From: Halochromatium roseum
GTDB lineage: Bacteria > Pseudomonadota > Gammaproteobacteria > Chromatiales > Chromatiaceae
Length of the DNA stretch: 48,887 nt
Direction: 5' to 3'
Assembly: GCF_016653315.1 (NCBI RefSeq)
Contig: NZ_NHSH01000088.1
Span: 1 to 48,887, forward strand
Position numbers and translations under genes: made by a program. Positions 1 through 7,078 of this stretch are shown here, piece after piece; position 1 is the first letter of the stretch, and each line of letters starts with the position of its first letter. The notes beneath the pieces were generated by a model. That model was not told the DNA's origin. It saw only the letters and a program-made list of their open reading frames with translations, and ran no database searches.

Positions 1-170
1 CGGGTCACCCGGGACAACCCATCGCGTTCAACCAGGGCGATCGCCGCGCTCCAGAGTGACTCGGGAATGCGCTCCCCGGGTCGCTTGTGTTGGCGCCAGT
101 GCGCGAACTGTTCGGCGAGCGCTTCCAAGGTCAATGGCGATGGCGATGGCGGGACGGTTGCGGTGTTCAT
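1..170 (-). CDS. Insertion-sequence accessory protein, N-terminal part (runs off the window)
   Basis: The first 56 codons of a leftward gene are present; the rest lies beyond the left edge. Translation from the ATG at 170 gives a Pro/Ser-rich start followed by FAHWRQHKRPGERIPESLW and IALVERDGLSRVTR. This pattern (FxxWRxxRxxxxRIPExLWxxAxxLxxxxGxxxV) is typical of the small helix-turn-helix accessory ORF that precedes the transposase genes of IS66-type elements, where it probably binds DNA. A good Shine-Dalgarno (GGAGG, complement of 176-180) supports the start. The gene is divergent from, and directly next to, a 5'-truncated traN, which suggests the element inserted in traN. Family assignment is from motif memory; the transposase itself is not visible. 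Confidence 0.6.
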   Translation of the reverse strand, partial: MNTATVPPSPSPLTLEALAEQFAHWRQHKRPGERIPESLWSAAIALVERDGLSRVT

Positions 171-217
171 GAGGGCCTCCGGTGATGGCTTTGCACCGGC
201 GACATCCTAGTCACTAC
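1..217 (-). mobile_element. Edge of a probable IS66-like insertion sequence
   Basis: The leftward accessory ORF and its leader fill this stretch. TraN-like sequence starts in the other direction right after about position 217. Read leftwards, the proposed end begins GTAGTGAC; IS66-family ends usually begin GTA, which is why I place the boundary at 217. The other end, the transposase genes and the target duplication (expected to be 8 bp, so CCTGTCAA at 218-225 on this side) cannot be seen. The boundary is tentative. Confidence 0.4.
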
Positions 218-1540
218 CCTGTCAAGGGATCACGCACGTTTGCCGGAACTACACGCTCGACCTGCATCGACGGTGCCCGCGATCGCTATGGGGTCTGCTA
301 TGCCACCGAGTCACGTTACGACTGCGGTACCACCGCCGAGATCCCGGACATCACCCGCGAGACGGCGATGAACTGCGCTGGGCCGGTGCGTTGTCTGGGC
401 AATGACTGTCTGGATCTGACGTTCGAGCAATCGGATGACTTCGGCGAGGCCGCGGCAGCACTCCAAACCGTGCAGTACGTGCTCAGCGACAGCGACTGCA
501 CGAGCCCCGGTCAGTGTCAGATCTTCAAAGGCAAACCGGCCGAGTGCAAGCATGCCGTCGGTGGCATCGTCGATTGCTGCGAGACCCCCGCAGGCGTCTC
601 GCTGGTCGACTACATCCAGCTGATCGTGGCGATGACCAAGATCGACGCCGCGATCATGGCCAGCGAATCCGGCAGCACCCTGCGCGGTGGCTGGGAGCTG
701 CTGCGCGATCCACTGGTCGACACCTGGGATGCGGTGACCGAGACCATCACCTCGGCGGCGAACAACCTGGTCGGCAATACTGCAGCAGCCACCAGCGAAG
801 CGGGCGCCAGGCTCTCGCTGGATGCGGCCAAGCAGGCACTGTTGCGCCAGACCGTGGACTGGACCGCGCAGGTGTTCGGCGACGCGGCGGCCAATGCGCT
901 GTTTGCGGTCGAGGGCGGTGGATCGGCGGTGGTCAACGGCACCGTGCAGGCGGGCAACATCCAGCTTGGCGGGTTGATCGGCACCACCCTGGCCTGGGCG
1001 ATGACCGCCTATCTGATCTACAGCGTGGTGATGATCCTGATCCGCATCATCTGGACCTGCGAGGAGGAGGAGTTCGAGTTGGGGGTGCAGCGCGAGCTGC
1101 GGGCCTGCCATTACGTCGGCAGCTATTGCGACAGCGATATCCTCGGGATCTGCATCGAGAAGCAGAAGGCCTTCTGCTGCTTCAATACGCCCTTGGCACG
1201 GATCATCAATGAGCAGGCCTATCCGCAGTTGGGTCGCAGCTGGGGGGAGCCTGAGCATCCGAACTGCCGAGGATTGTCGCTGCAGGAGTTGGAGCGGTTG
1301 GATTGGTCGCGGATCGATCTGTCGGAGTGGATCGCGCTGTTGACCCAGGCCGGGCAGTTTCCGCTGCCGGAGAACCTTGATCTGGAGGCGCTGACTGGAA
1401 CAGGCTCGGAGCTGAGCACTGGGGCGCGGGCGGATGCGGCCGAGCGCAGTGCGGTGAGGGCTGAGGGGCTGGATGCGGGTGAGATCGGGCAGCAAGCGGC
1501 CGATCAGGTTTGGGAGGAGGTACGGCGAGGGTTGCCCTGA
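182..1540 (+). CDS. traN: TraN mating-pair stabilization protein, C-terminal fragment
   Basis: TraN is a large cysteine-rich outer-membrane protein of F-like conjugation systems that steadies contact between donor and recipient. About 440 residues of the C-terminal part remain. They show the usual spaced cysteines (CIDGARDRYGVC, NCAGPVRCLGNDC, DCTSPGQCQIFKG, VDCCETP) and the diagnostic tail (GICIEKQKAFCCFNTPLARI, then PQLGRSWGEPEHPNCRGLS and LDWSRIDLSEW). A hydrophobic stretch lies near residues 265-295. The open frame starts at a GTG at 182, but the first dozen codons belong to the adjacent insertion sequence and the usual signal peptide and N-terminal half are missing. I therefore read it as a truncated, probably non-functional remnant. 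The rest of the transfer operon is not in the window. Confidence 0.75.
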   Translation: MMALHRRHPSHYPVKGSRTFAGTTRSTCIDGARDRYGVCYATESRYDCGTTAEIPDITRETAMNCAGPVRCLGNDCLDLTFEQSDDFGEAAAALQTVQYVLSDSDCTSPGQCQIFKGKPAECKHAVGGIVDCCETPAGVSLVDYIQLIVAMTKIDAAIMASESGSTLRGGWELLRDPLVDTWDAVTETITSAANNLVGNTAAATSEAGARLSLDAAKQALLRQTVDWTAQVFGDAAANALFAVEGGGSAVVNGTVQAGNIQLGGLIGTTLAWAMTAYLIYSVVMILIRIIWTCEEEEFELGVQRELRACHYVGSYCDSDILGICIEKQKAFCCFNTPLARIINEQAYPQLGRSWGEPEHPNCRGLSLQELERLDWSRIDLSEWIALLTQAGQFPLPENLDLEALTGTGSELSTGARADAAERSAVRAEGLDAGEIGQQAADQVWEEVRRGLP

Positions 1541-1593
1541 GTCCAGTTGACTCGAATCGAACACTTCGGTTTAAGGGAGCCCTCGATCCCCAG

Positions 1594-2157
1594 TCACATC
1601 GATGCCGCGCGCGCCTGGAGCTGACCGAGAAAGGCGCGTAGCTCTCGTTCCAGGCCAACCTTCATCAACGCTTGTCCCACCAGGGGAAACAGCTGAAATC
1701 CGGGCTCAAGCTCGGCGCGATAGTCGACCCGAACCGAATCCTCTTGCGGTGTCAGGCGCCACTCAGTGCGTCCCGCGGCGAAATCACTCTGTTCGGGAAC
1801 GATCACTGCGACCTGGCGCCGTGGGCTTTCGCGCACATCTTCCACCCGTCTCAGTGTCTGACAATGGATCAGGACACAGGCGCGAATGCGCGTGCTGACC
1901 CGCACCTGCGTCGGCGTTGGCGTAGCGAGCACCTCGCTCTCGAGGATCGACGGACTGAGCCTGGAGAGTTGCTCATAATCGGTCAGCAGCCCATGCACCA
2001 ATGCCAAGGGTGCATCGACCAGAAAACGCGCCTCGATGCGGTATCGCTGCTTCGACTCGCTGATCTGAAGCATCAGCAGATTCGCCGCATGCGTCTCCAG
2101 AGCGGTTGCGCCGCAGAGCACCAAGAGCGCGCTCAGGATGGAACGGGTGAGTCGCAT
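1594..2157 (-). CDS. Exported SRPBCC/START-fold protein
   Basis: A 187-residue protein. It has a signal peptide (basic MRLTRS start, hydrophobic core, cleavage near ETHA-AN at about residue 23) followed by a polyketide-cyclase/START-like domain. Seen in sequence are the ligand-pocket pattern FLVDAPLALVHGLLTDYEQLS, then SRLSPSILESEVL and WRLTPQEDSVRVDY, and a C-terminal amphipathic helix (VGQALMKVGLERELRAFL). Proteins of this kind bind a hydrophobic ligand; the ligand here is unknown and a periplasmic location is inferred. I start at the ATG at 2157 because it opens the signal peptide; the upstream extension is not protein-like. No strong ribosome-binding site is visible. The gene stands alone, divergent from the small secreted repeat gene at 2401. 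Confidence 0.75.
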   Translation of the reverse strand: MRLTRSILSALLVLCGATALETHAANLLMLQISESKQRYRIEARFLVDAPLALVHGLLTDYEQLSRLSPSILESEVLATPTPTQVRVSTRIRACVLIHCQTLRRVEDVRESPRRQVAVIVPEQSDFAAGRTEWRLTPQEDSVRVDYRAELEPGFQLFPLVGQALMKVGLERELRAFLGQLQARAASM

Positions 2158-2268
2158 GACTCGGCTGGATACCACGATTCGTTCAACGCAAGCGTGCATG
2201 GTGTGAATCGTTCGTGACGTTCCGATTGCGCTCGCAGGCGGAACCCGTTCGTGCAAGAGGCTGGTGGC

Positions 2269-2286
2269 AACAGTCAATCGACTGTT
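2269..2286. promoter_or_regulatory. Perfect inverted repeat AACAGTC-N4-GACTGTT, possible activator site
   Basis: Two 7-bp arms flank a 4-bp spacer, 42 bp upstream of the -24 box of the sigma-54-type promoter at 2328. A second element, GGAACCCGTT at 2240-2249, resembles GGAACGTGTT at 23239-23248, upstream of the other sigma-54-type promoter. Enhancer sites for NtrC-type activators lie at such distances. That this palindrome is one is inference. Confidence 0.3.
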
Positions 2287-2327
2287 TTTATTGGCTTTCA
2301 TGGAGTGATTCCAAAGTTGGCACAGGG

Positions 2328-2343
2328 GCTGCAATCTCTCTGG
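2328..2343 (+). promoter_or_regulatory. Sigma-54-type -24/-12 promoter
   Basis: TGGCACA-GGGG-CTGCA matches the RpoN consensus (TGGCACG-N4-TTGCA) with the correct GG-to-GC spacing and one change in each box. It lies 58 bp upstream of the start codon of the small secreted protein at 2401, with the transcription start expected near 2355. The same architecture recurs at 23314 before the ECF sigma gene. Confidence 0.6.
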
Positions 2344-2400
2344 CAAGTCCCGGCAACGGCCAGGACGTCTACCAACCCACTGTCCAACGAGGAACACAGC

Positions 2401-2709
2401 ATGAAAACCATCACCACCACACTGACCGCAACCCTGTTCAGCCTGGCTGCCGCTGGTGTCAGCGCCGCCGATGTCTACCAGGGCCTGAGCGCCGGTCATC
2501 CGGACCTCTCCAGCCAACCGACTGGCATCGAGGACGGCTTTAGCGTCAGTGCCACACCGCCCGGCGTCGGCAGCCAGATCGATCGCTATCACGGCCTCGC
2601 CGATGGCAACGCGGATCTGTTCAATGTCCGTATCCAGGGGCCATCCGACAGCGGTGAGCGTCCGAACATCTATGGCGCAGCTGAGGGCAATCCGGATCTG
2701 TCGTTCTAA
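2401..2709 (+). CDS. Small secreted protein with three Y-x-G-L-x-x-G-N-x-D-L repeats
   Basis: A 102-residue protein. It has a clear signal peptide (MKTITTTLTATLFSLAAAG, cleavage after VSA at about residue 22) and three imperfect repeats in the mature part: YQGLSAGHPDL (26-36), YHGLADGNADL (63-73) and YGAAEGNPDL (91-100), ending GNPDLSF. It has no cysteines or catalytic motif and I do not know its function. The start at 2401 follows GAGGAACACAGC, a usable ribosome-binding site, and opens the signal peptide; a longer upstream frame is not protein-like. A sigma-54-type promoter lies upstream and a hairpin downstream, so it is probably monocistronic. An orphan C-terminus of the same family (ending EGNPDLSF) occurs at 41187-41285. 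Confidence 0.75.
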   Translation: MKTITTTLTATLFSLAAAGVSAADVYQGLSAGHPDLSSQPTGIEDGFSVSATPPGVGSQIDRYHGLADGNADLFNVRIQGPSDSGERPNIYGAAEGNPDLSF

Positions 2710-2727
2710 GAGGGTTTGAGGCGTTGA

Positions 2728-2770
2728 CGTCAGGATTGCAGTCTGGGGCCATCGGCCCCAGAGCCTGACG
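2728..2770 (+). terminator. Hairpin after the small secreted protein gene
   Basis: TCTGGGGCC (2742-2750) and GGCCCCAGA (2754-2762) form a perfect 9-bp stem with a 3-base loop. The stem is extended by CGTCAGG (2728-2734) and CCTGACG (2764-2770). It begins 18 bp after the stop codon at 2709. There is no T-run after the stem, so it is a strong hairpin but not a textbook intrinsic terminator. Confidence 0.5.
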
Positions 2771-2994
2771 CCTGACGACGTCTCTCTCTGGATCTGCCGC
2801 CGTTTTCACCTCGTTCCCCCTTGCTCCGCCCGGAGCAATGCGTACAGGATGCCGAGCAGGTATCGCAATCAGCTCGCCGATTTCCCCAATCCCCAGCAGG
2901 TACCACCTGGTGCCAGCGAGCAGGATCGTCTTCAGCGACTTGGCGCAGACCTCTGCGCGCCGATCCCCCTATCAGCCCGACACTAGGGTTTCCC

Positions 2995-3612
2995 GTGACC
3001 GACATAGCCACCTCCACCGATCTGACCATCGCCCGCTATGACGCCGATGCCGAGCCGTTCTTCGCCGCGACGGTCGACGTCGACATGTCGCCGCTCTATT
3101 CGCCGTTTCTGGCCAAGCTGGCGCCCGGTGCGGCGATTCTCGACGCTGGCTGCGGTTCCGGTCGCGATGCCCGTGCGTTTCGCGAGCAGGGTTATGCCGT
3201 CACGGCCATTGAGCCGTCACCGCCGCTGGCGCGCCTGGCCGAGATACACACAGGACTGCCGGTCGAGGTGAAGCGCTTCCAGGCGATCGACTGGTGCGAG
3301 CGCTTCGATGGCATCTGGGCCTGCGCGAGCCTGCTGCATGTGCCGCTGGCCGAGCTGCCCGTTGTGCTGCAACGTCTCGCGCGGGCGCTGCGCCCCGAGG
3401 GTGTGCTCTACGTCTCGTTCAAGTATGGACACGGCGAGCGCGACAGCGGCGGCCGTCACTTCACCGACCTGAATGAGACCGCGCTGGCCGAGCTGCTCGA
3501 CAGCGTGCCCGAGCTGACGCTGCTGGAGACCTGGACCACGGCTGACCGGCGCTCCTGGCGCGAAGCCGAGCAGTGGCTCAATGCGCTGCTGCGATTAACG
3601 CCACTGGGATGA
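2995..3612 (+). CDS. Class I SAM-dependent methyltransferase
   Basis: A 205-residue methyltransferase of the small Methyltransf_11/25 type. Motif I (ILDAGCGSGRDA) binds S-adenosylmethionine, followed by AVTAIEPSPPLARLA, FDGIWACASLLHVP and LRPEGVLYVSFKYG. The N-terminus (DLTIARYDADAEPFFAATVDVDMSPLY) resembles a group of stand-alone methyltransferases often found near DNA or RNA metabolism genes, but the substrate cannot be told. I chose the GTG at 2995, giving the normal length for the family; the frame upstream is open but low in protein-like character. No close partner gene is seen: the next gene is convergent. Confidence 0.75.
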   Translation: MTDIATSTDLTIARYDADAEPFFAATVDVDMSPLYSPFLAKLAPGAAILDAGCGSGRDARAFREQGYAVTAIEPSPPLARLAEIHTGLPVEVKRFQAIDWCERFDGIWACASLLHVPLAELPVVLQRLARALRPEGVLYVSFKYGHGERDSGGRHFTDLNETALAELLDSVPELTLLETWTTADRRSWREAEQWLNALLRLTPLG

Positions 3613-3738
3613 CAGACAATAGGGTCGCTGCCAGCCTGGCTTGTCTGCGCGTGAGGCGCCCGGAGTTGCACCTCATGCCGCGCGATCTGGCTCACAGCAC
3701 TCCCCATCTGCGACGGGATGGAGCGCTCGTCTCCGCCG

Positions 3739-4497
3739 CTAATCGCCGACCTGCTCCAATGCCGCAATGATTGCGGCCGGCTCCATGCGCTGGCGATAAT
3801 CGACGTCGGCAAACGCAGCGCGAATCACGCCGTCCCCATCGATCACGAAGGTTGCCGGTACCGGCAACACCCGCCGATCGGGGCCGTTGTACTCAGCCAG
3901 GTCCAAGCCGAGACGCTCACGGTAGACGGCATCCAGATCAGCAGGGACCTCGAAGTAGAGGTCATAGGCTTGCATCACACGATCATCCAGGTCGCTCAAC
4001 ACCTCAAACGCATAGCCGTCGTCCTCGACCTGCGCACGGGACTTGTCCGGCAATTGCGGCGTGACCGCGACGAGCTGCGCGCCGCGAGCCTCGATCTCGG
4101 GCAGGGATTGCTGCAGCGCGCGCAGCTGCAGATTGCAGTAGGGACACCAGGCACCGCGGTAGAAGGTCAGCACCACCGGTCCTTCGGCGAGCAGATCGGA
4201 GAGCCGCACGCGCTCACCGAAGGCGTTCGGCAGGCTGAAGTCAGGCGCCTGAGTGCCGACCGCCAGTCCCGGCTCTGGCATTGCAGTCGCCAGATCCTCA
4301 GCGGCCCGTTGCATGATGGCCCGATCGGCCGCATCGAGCTTGGGTCTGCCGGTCTTGGCGCGTTCCGCCTGAAAGGCGTCCAGTGCCTGTTGATAGCTGG
4401 GCAGGGGCGCCTCGGTCGCGGTCTCGGCTTGCGCGGCTGACGCCAAAAGCAGTGAGGAGGAGATTAGCGCGATCAGGGGAAAGGATTGCTTCTGCAT
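3739..4497 (-). CDS. Exported AhpC/TSA-type peroxiredoxin-like protein
   Basis: A 252-residue thioredoxin-fold protein with a signal peptide (MQKQSFPLIALISSSLLLAS, cleavage near AAQA-ET). The redox centre is FYRGAWCPYC, with C118 and C121, within an AhpC-TSA domain (TQAPDFSLPNAFGERVRLSD, then PATFVIDGDGVIRAAFADVD). Cytoplasmic relatives reduce peroxides; export suggests a periplasmic or envelope role. The ATG at 4497 opens the signal peptide; the frame continues upstream but is not protein-like. Upstream at 4611-4638 lies a copy of the GAAAGA-N15-GGTCTT promoter motif shared with the bufferin, DoxX and anti-sigma units, so it is probably part of the same ECF regulon. Confidence 0.82.
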   Translation of the reverse strand: MQKQSFPLIALISSSLLLASAAQAETATEAPLPSYQQALDAFQAERAKTGRPKLDAADRAIMQRAAEDLATAMPEPGLAVGTQAPDFSLPNAFGERVRLSDLLAEGPVVLTFYRGAWCPYCNLQLRALQQSLPEIEARGAQLVAVTPQLPDKSRAQVEDDGYAFEVLSDLDDRVMQAYDLYFEVPADLDAVYRERLGLDLAEYNGPDRRVLPVPATFVIDGDGVIRAAFADVDYRQRMEPAAIIAALEQVGD

Positions 4498-4610
4498 GAT
4501 GGTCTCTCGAGAAGGGGTGACAGCCAGAGGGCGATGGTTGCGCAAGCGGATCGAGCCTGGTCGATGATTGCGCACGCAGGTCAAGGTTGGTTGCGACGAA
4601 CTGACCCCTT

Positions 4611-4638
4611 AAGACCGGTGTGATGGCCGAGTTCTTTC
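4611..4638 (-). promoter_or_regulatory. Putative ECF-sigma promoter of the peroxiredoxin-like gene
   Basis: Read leftwards: GAAAGAA (4638-4632), 15 bases, GGTCTT (4616-4611). Box sequences and spacing match the copies at 23154, 36501 and 45129, apart from the last base of the first box. The start codon is 113 bp downstream. Confidence 0.6.
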
Positions 4639-4814
4639 AACCGAATTGGTCAATCTTTCAACCGGGCTTTCAATTCAGTCAGTCCTCTCGATGCTGAGTC
4701 TGCGCATGCTCCTGCTTTCGGTGCAGCCGCCTCACGGGTGGCGATTTGAGCCCCTGGAGTCAATTCGACGCCGGTCGCTTGAAATGATCCGGCATCGCGG
4801 CAGGTCCAATCCCT

Positions 4815-5570
4815 ATGATGAACGCGCATGCCTGCAACTACCCGCTCCGTGATCTGCGCCTGCTGCCGTCCGCATGGATGCGGATCGGGAGCAGTGTCGT
4901 CAGCATCCCAGTAAGCTATCGCGCGACTTGGCCCGATGGCCTCGGTGCGCGTGGTTGGAAGCTCGATGCCAACCTTGATGACCCCGAGATCATCGCCGCG
5001 ACCAGCGATGCCAGCGGCGCGATCCCCACATCGGTCTTGGTCCATGATGCACTGGATCACCTGCTCTGCGGGTTCGCGCCCAGCGGTCATCGCGCCGAAG
5101 CGATGGCCCTTGAGCAGCTGGCGCGACGCACCGGCTCCGACCCAACGCCCGACTATCGGCAAATGGCCCGCGAGGATCTGCTCACCGGCCAGGTGGTTGG
5201 CGAGCCACTGTACCGATTCATCGGCGCAGAGCTCCGTCATCAGCTCCCGATGACGGCGACCGACTGGGATGATCGCTCGGTGGTGAATGCGCTGCGCGAG
5301 CGACTCGGTGACGAGGCACTGATCGAGCAGCTGGTACAGCGCATGGCCGGGCTCGGGCATGCCGGTCGACCGCACGCCCTGCTGAGTTGGCGCGTCACCG
5401 GCTTTGCGTACTCCCACCGCACCGAGCTTGGACTGCGCCTGCAGCGCCTGCTCGAGCAGATGGACGCCTGGGTCGACGCCGAGGGATTGACCGAAACGTC
5501 CGGCGAGATCCGCATCGGGCAGGGCGGCTGTGCCTTTGCCGCCGAGCAGGGACCGCGCTTGGAGGTTTAA
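4815..5570 (+). CDS. Protein of unknown function, 251 residues
   Basis: I do not recognise this protein. It is soluble-looking, with no signal peptide or membrane segment. Notable stretches are SVLVHDALDHLLCGFAPSG (residues about 73-91, with a His-Asp-x3-Asp-His pattern that could bind metal), RAEAMALEQLARRTG and a C-terminal helical part (LGLRLQRLLEQMDAWVDAEG). The HDxxDH-like run suggests a helical metal-binding fold, but this is a guess. Two ATGs in a row open the frame; a weak GGCAGG precedes them. A long open frame also exists on the opposite strand over the same DNA, but its protein is repetitive and has no recognisable domain. Neighbours give no clue. Confidence 0.55.
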   Translation: MMNAHACNYPLRDLRLLPSAWMRIGSSVVSIPVSYRATWPDGLGARGWKLDANLDDPEIIAATSDASGAIPTSVLVHDALDHLLCGFAPSGHRAEAMALEQLARRTGSDPTPDYRQMAREDLLTGQVVGEPLYRFIGAELRHQLPMTATDWDDRSVVNALRERLGDEALIEQLVQRMAGLGHAGRPHALLSWRVTGFAYSHRTELGLRLQRLLEQMDAWVDAEGLTETSGEIRIGQGGCAFAAEQGPRLEV

Positions 5571-5644
5571 CAAGGCTGTTCGTCGAGACTGCGTTCGGCA
5601 GCCTAGACGCCATTCTGGACCCGGGACGGAGCTCTGTCATCGCA

Positions 5645-6520
5645 TCACCGGCCCCGCGGCTCGAGCCCGAAGCAGTCCAGATCCGAGGCAACGCTCAGCG
5701 CGCCCTGATAGACAGCGCGAATCCGCGCCAGACTGTCATCCAGTGCCCGCTCCGAGCGGCGCATCAGATGGCTCAGCACCAGATGCTTGACCTCGGCCGC
5801 CTTGGCGATCTCGGCAATCTCCGAGGGCAGGGCATGCAGCCGTGCGGCGACCTGTCCTGCCTGCTCCGGCACGGCATGGTCCATGATCAACAGATCGGCA
5901 TCGCGCGCAAAGTCGACGAACCAGGGATCATCGCCATTCAGATCCCCGCTGAAGACGATGCGCTGATCGCCCACGTCGATGCGGTAGGCCAGCGCCGGGA
6001 CCGGGCCATGGCTGACGCCGATGGCACTGACCCGATAGTCATCGGTCTCAAGCACCAGGATCGGCTCGCGGCTGTCGGCCTCCAGCGTGTGGCGCTCCAG
6101 CCTGACCAGCCCATCGCTGCCATCGAGATAACCGGCGAGGTAGCCGAACGCCCCGGTCTTTGCAGCGAACAGCCCCTGCAGATAGCCCTCGAGATCCGGG
6201 TAATCCCCGCCGCCGGTTGGGCCGGCTATCGGCAAGGCCCGATTACGCGGGCTGAAATAGCCGCTTTTCAGCAGCGCCGGCAGGTCGGTCGCATGGTCGG
6301 CGTGCAGATGCGTGAGCGCGATCAGCTCGAGGTCGGCAAAGCGCGCGCCGCTGGCCCCATAGCGCGCGAAACTGCCGCCACCGAGGTCGACCAGCACCCG
6401 CGACTTGCCCTCCAGCCACAGCAGATAGCCCGCGCTGGCGCGCTCCTGCTGGGCCTCCGGACCGCCGGAGCCGAGCACCCGCACCCGCAACCGGTGCCTC
6501 GCAGGTGCTGGCAGCGGCAC
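5645..6520 (-). CDS. MBL-fold metallo-hydrolase (RNase Z/arylsulfatase-like), 5' end probably frameshifted
   Basis: A metallo-beta-lactamase-fold hydrolase. Seen are VRVLGSGGPEAQQERASAGY at the N-terminus, the metal motif HLHADH (71-76), later metal ligands in SHGPVPAL, VFSGDL and MDHAVP, and the C-terminal LVLSHLMRR. This matches the RNase Z/ElaC-like subgroup often annotated as arylsulfatase or beta-lactamase-like; the substrate is not predictable. The open frame begins at a GTG at 6520 with no signal peptide. The overlapping frame just upstream encodes a signal-peptide-like run (RLAKGLLILASLGAGSSAAA, about 6510-6570). Shifting one base joins the two, so the natural protein was probably exported and this copy carries a frameshift or sequencing error. 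A weak copy of the ECF-type promoter motif lies at 6784-6811. Confidence 0.75.
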   Translation of the reverse strand: MPLPAPARHRLRVRVLGSGGPEAQQERASAGYLLWLEGKSRVLVDLGGGSFARYGASGARFADLELIALTHLHADHATDLPALLKSGYFSPRNRALPIAGPTGGGDYPDLEGYLQGLFAAKTGAFGYLAGYLDGSDGLVRLERHTLEADSREPILVLETDDYRVSAIGVSHGPVPALAYRIDVGDQRIVFSGDLNGDDPWFVDFARDADLLIMDHAVPEQAGQVAARLHALPSEIAEIAKAAEVKHLVLSHLMRRSERALDDSLARIRAVYQGALSVASDLDCFGLEPRGR

Positions 6521-6783
6521 TGCTCCCAGCGCCCAGGCTGGCCAGGATCAACAACCCCTTGGCGAGTCGCCATCGTCTTGATGGTCGGGCCGGGGCGTTG
6601 CTGTGCAGGTTGATCCAAAACGGATCGAGCGGGTGCCAGCGCAACGTTGAAGTGAAGGTGCTGCGGAAACGGCTGAGAAACGAAATGGCACTATCGAGGG
6701 TCTCTTGCATGATGATGGCGTCATTCCGGGATAGATTCATGGTGGCTGAGATGGCCGCGAAGGTTTGCTGCAGATCACCCGTT

Positions 6784-6811
6784 ATGACCGTCCTCGCGGC
6801 GGCCTTCTTTC
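6784..6811 (-). promoter_or_regulatory. Weaker copy of the ECF-type promoter motif upstream of the MBL-fold gene
   Basis: Read leftwards: GAAAGAA, 15 bases, GGTCAT. One base of the second box differs from the four good copies (GGTCTT). Orientation and place fit a promoter for the leftward MBL-fold gene. Confidence 0.35.
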
Positions 6812-6931
6812 GCCATCCATCGAGCGCTCATAAAGAGCACTAAAAGGAATACCGCGCCGCGCGGGTCCAAGAGGCAAACGGATCAGATCCACTGATCACA
6901 TCCACCCAACCCGAGGCCCGAAGACCACCCG

Positions 6932-7078
6932 ATGCCGGCCGAGATCGATCTCACCACCCATGTCGAGCTACCGCGCGCCGAGCTGCCCCAGGCCGAGCCC
7001 GGCGTCCTGGTGATCTTCGGCGCCCGCACGCTGATTCCCCACAGACACCGTTCAACCGGACCACAGGAGCAGCAATGA
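6932..7078 (+). pseudogene. Short ORF resembling a glucose-6-phosphate dehydrogenase N-terminus
   Basis: The ATG at 6932 opens 48 codons that end in a TGA overlapping the start of the invertase gene (ATGA). The peptide contains ELPQAEPGVLVIFGA, close to the first strand and loop of glucose-6-phosphate dehydrogenases (usually xxLVIFGASGDLTxRK), but it then diverges (RTLIPHRHRS) before the rest of the nucleotide-binding motif. It may be the scar of a deleted zwf gene, or a chance ORF translationally coupled to the invertase. The match rests on about ten residues. Confidence 0.3.

Noticed and set aside
4479-4506. Plus-strand GAAAGGA-N15-GGTCTC resembling the ECF-type motif
   Set aside because: Both boxes deviate, it lies across the start of the peroxiredoxin-like gene and does not point to a close gene start.
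4650-5573. 307-codon minus-strand frame opposite the unknown protein at 4815
   Set aside because: Composition is less protein-like than the plus-strand product and it has no recognisable domain, though neither strand is confirmed by homology.
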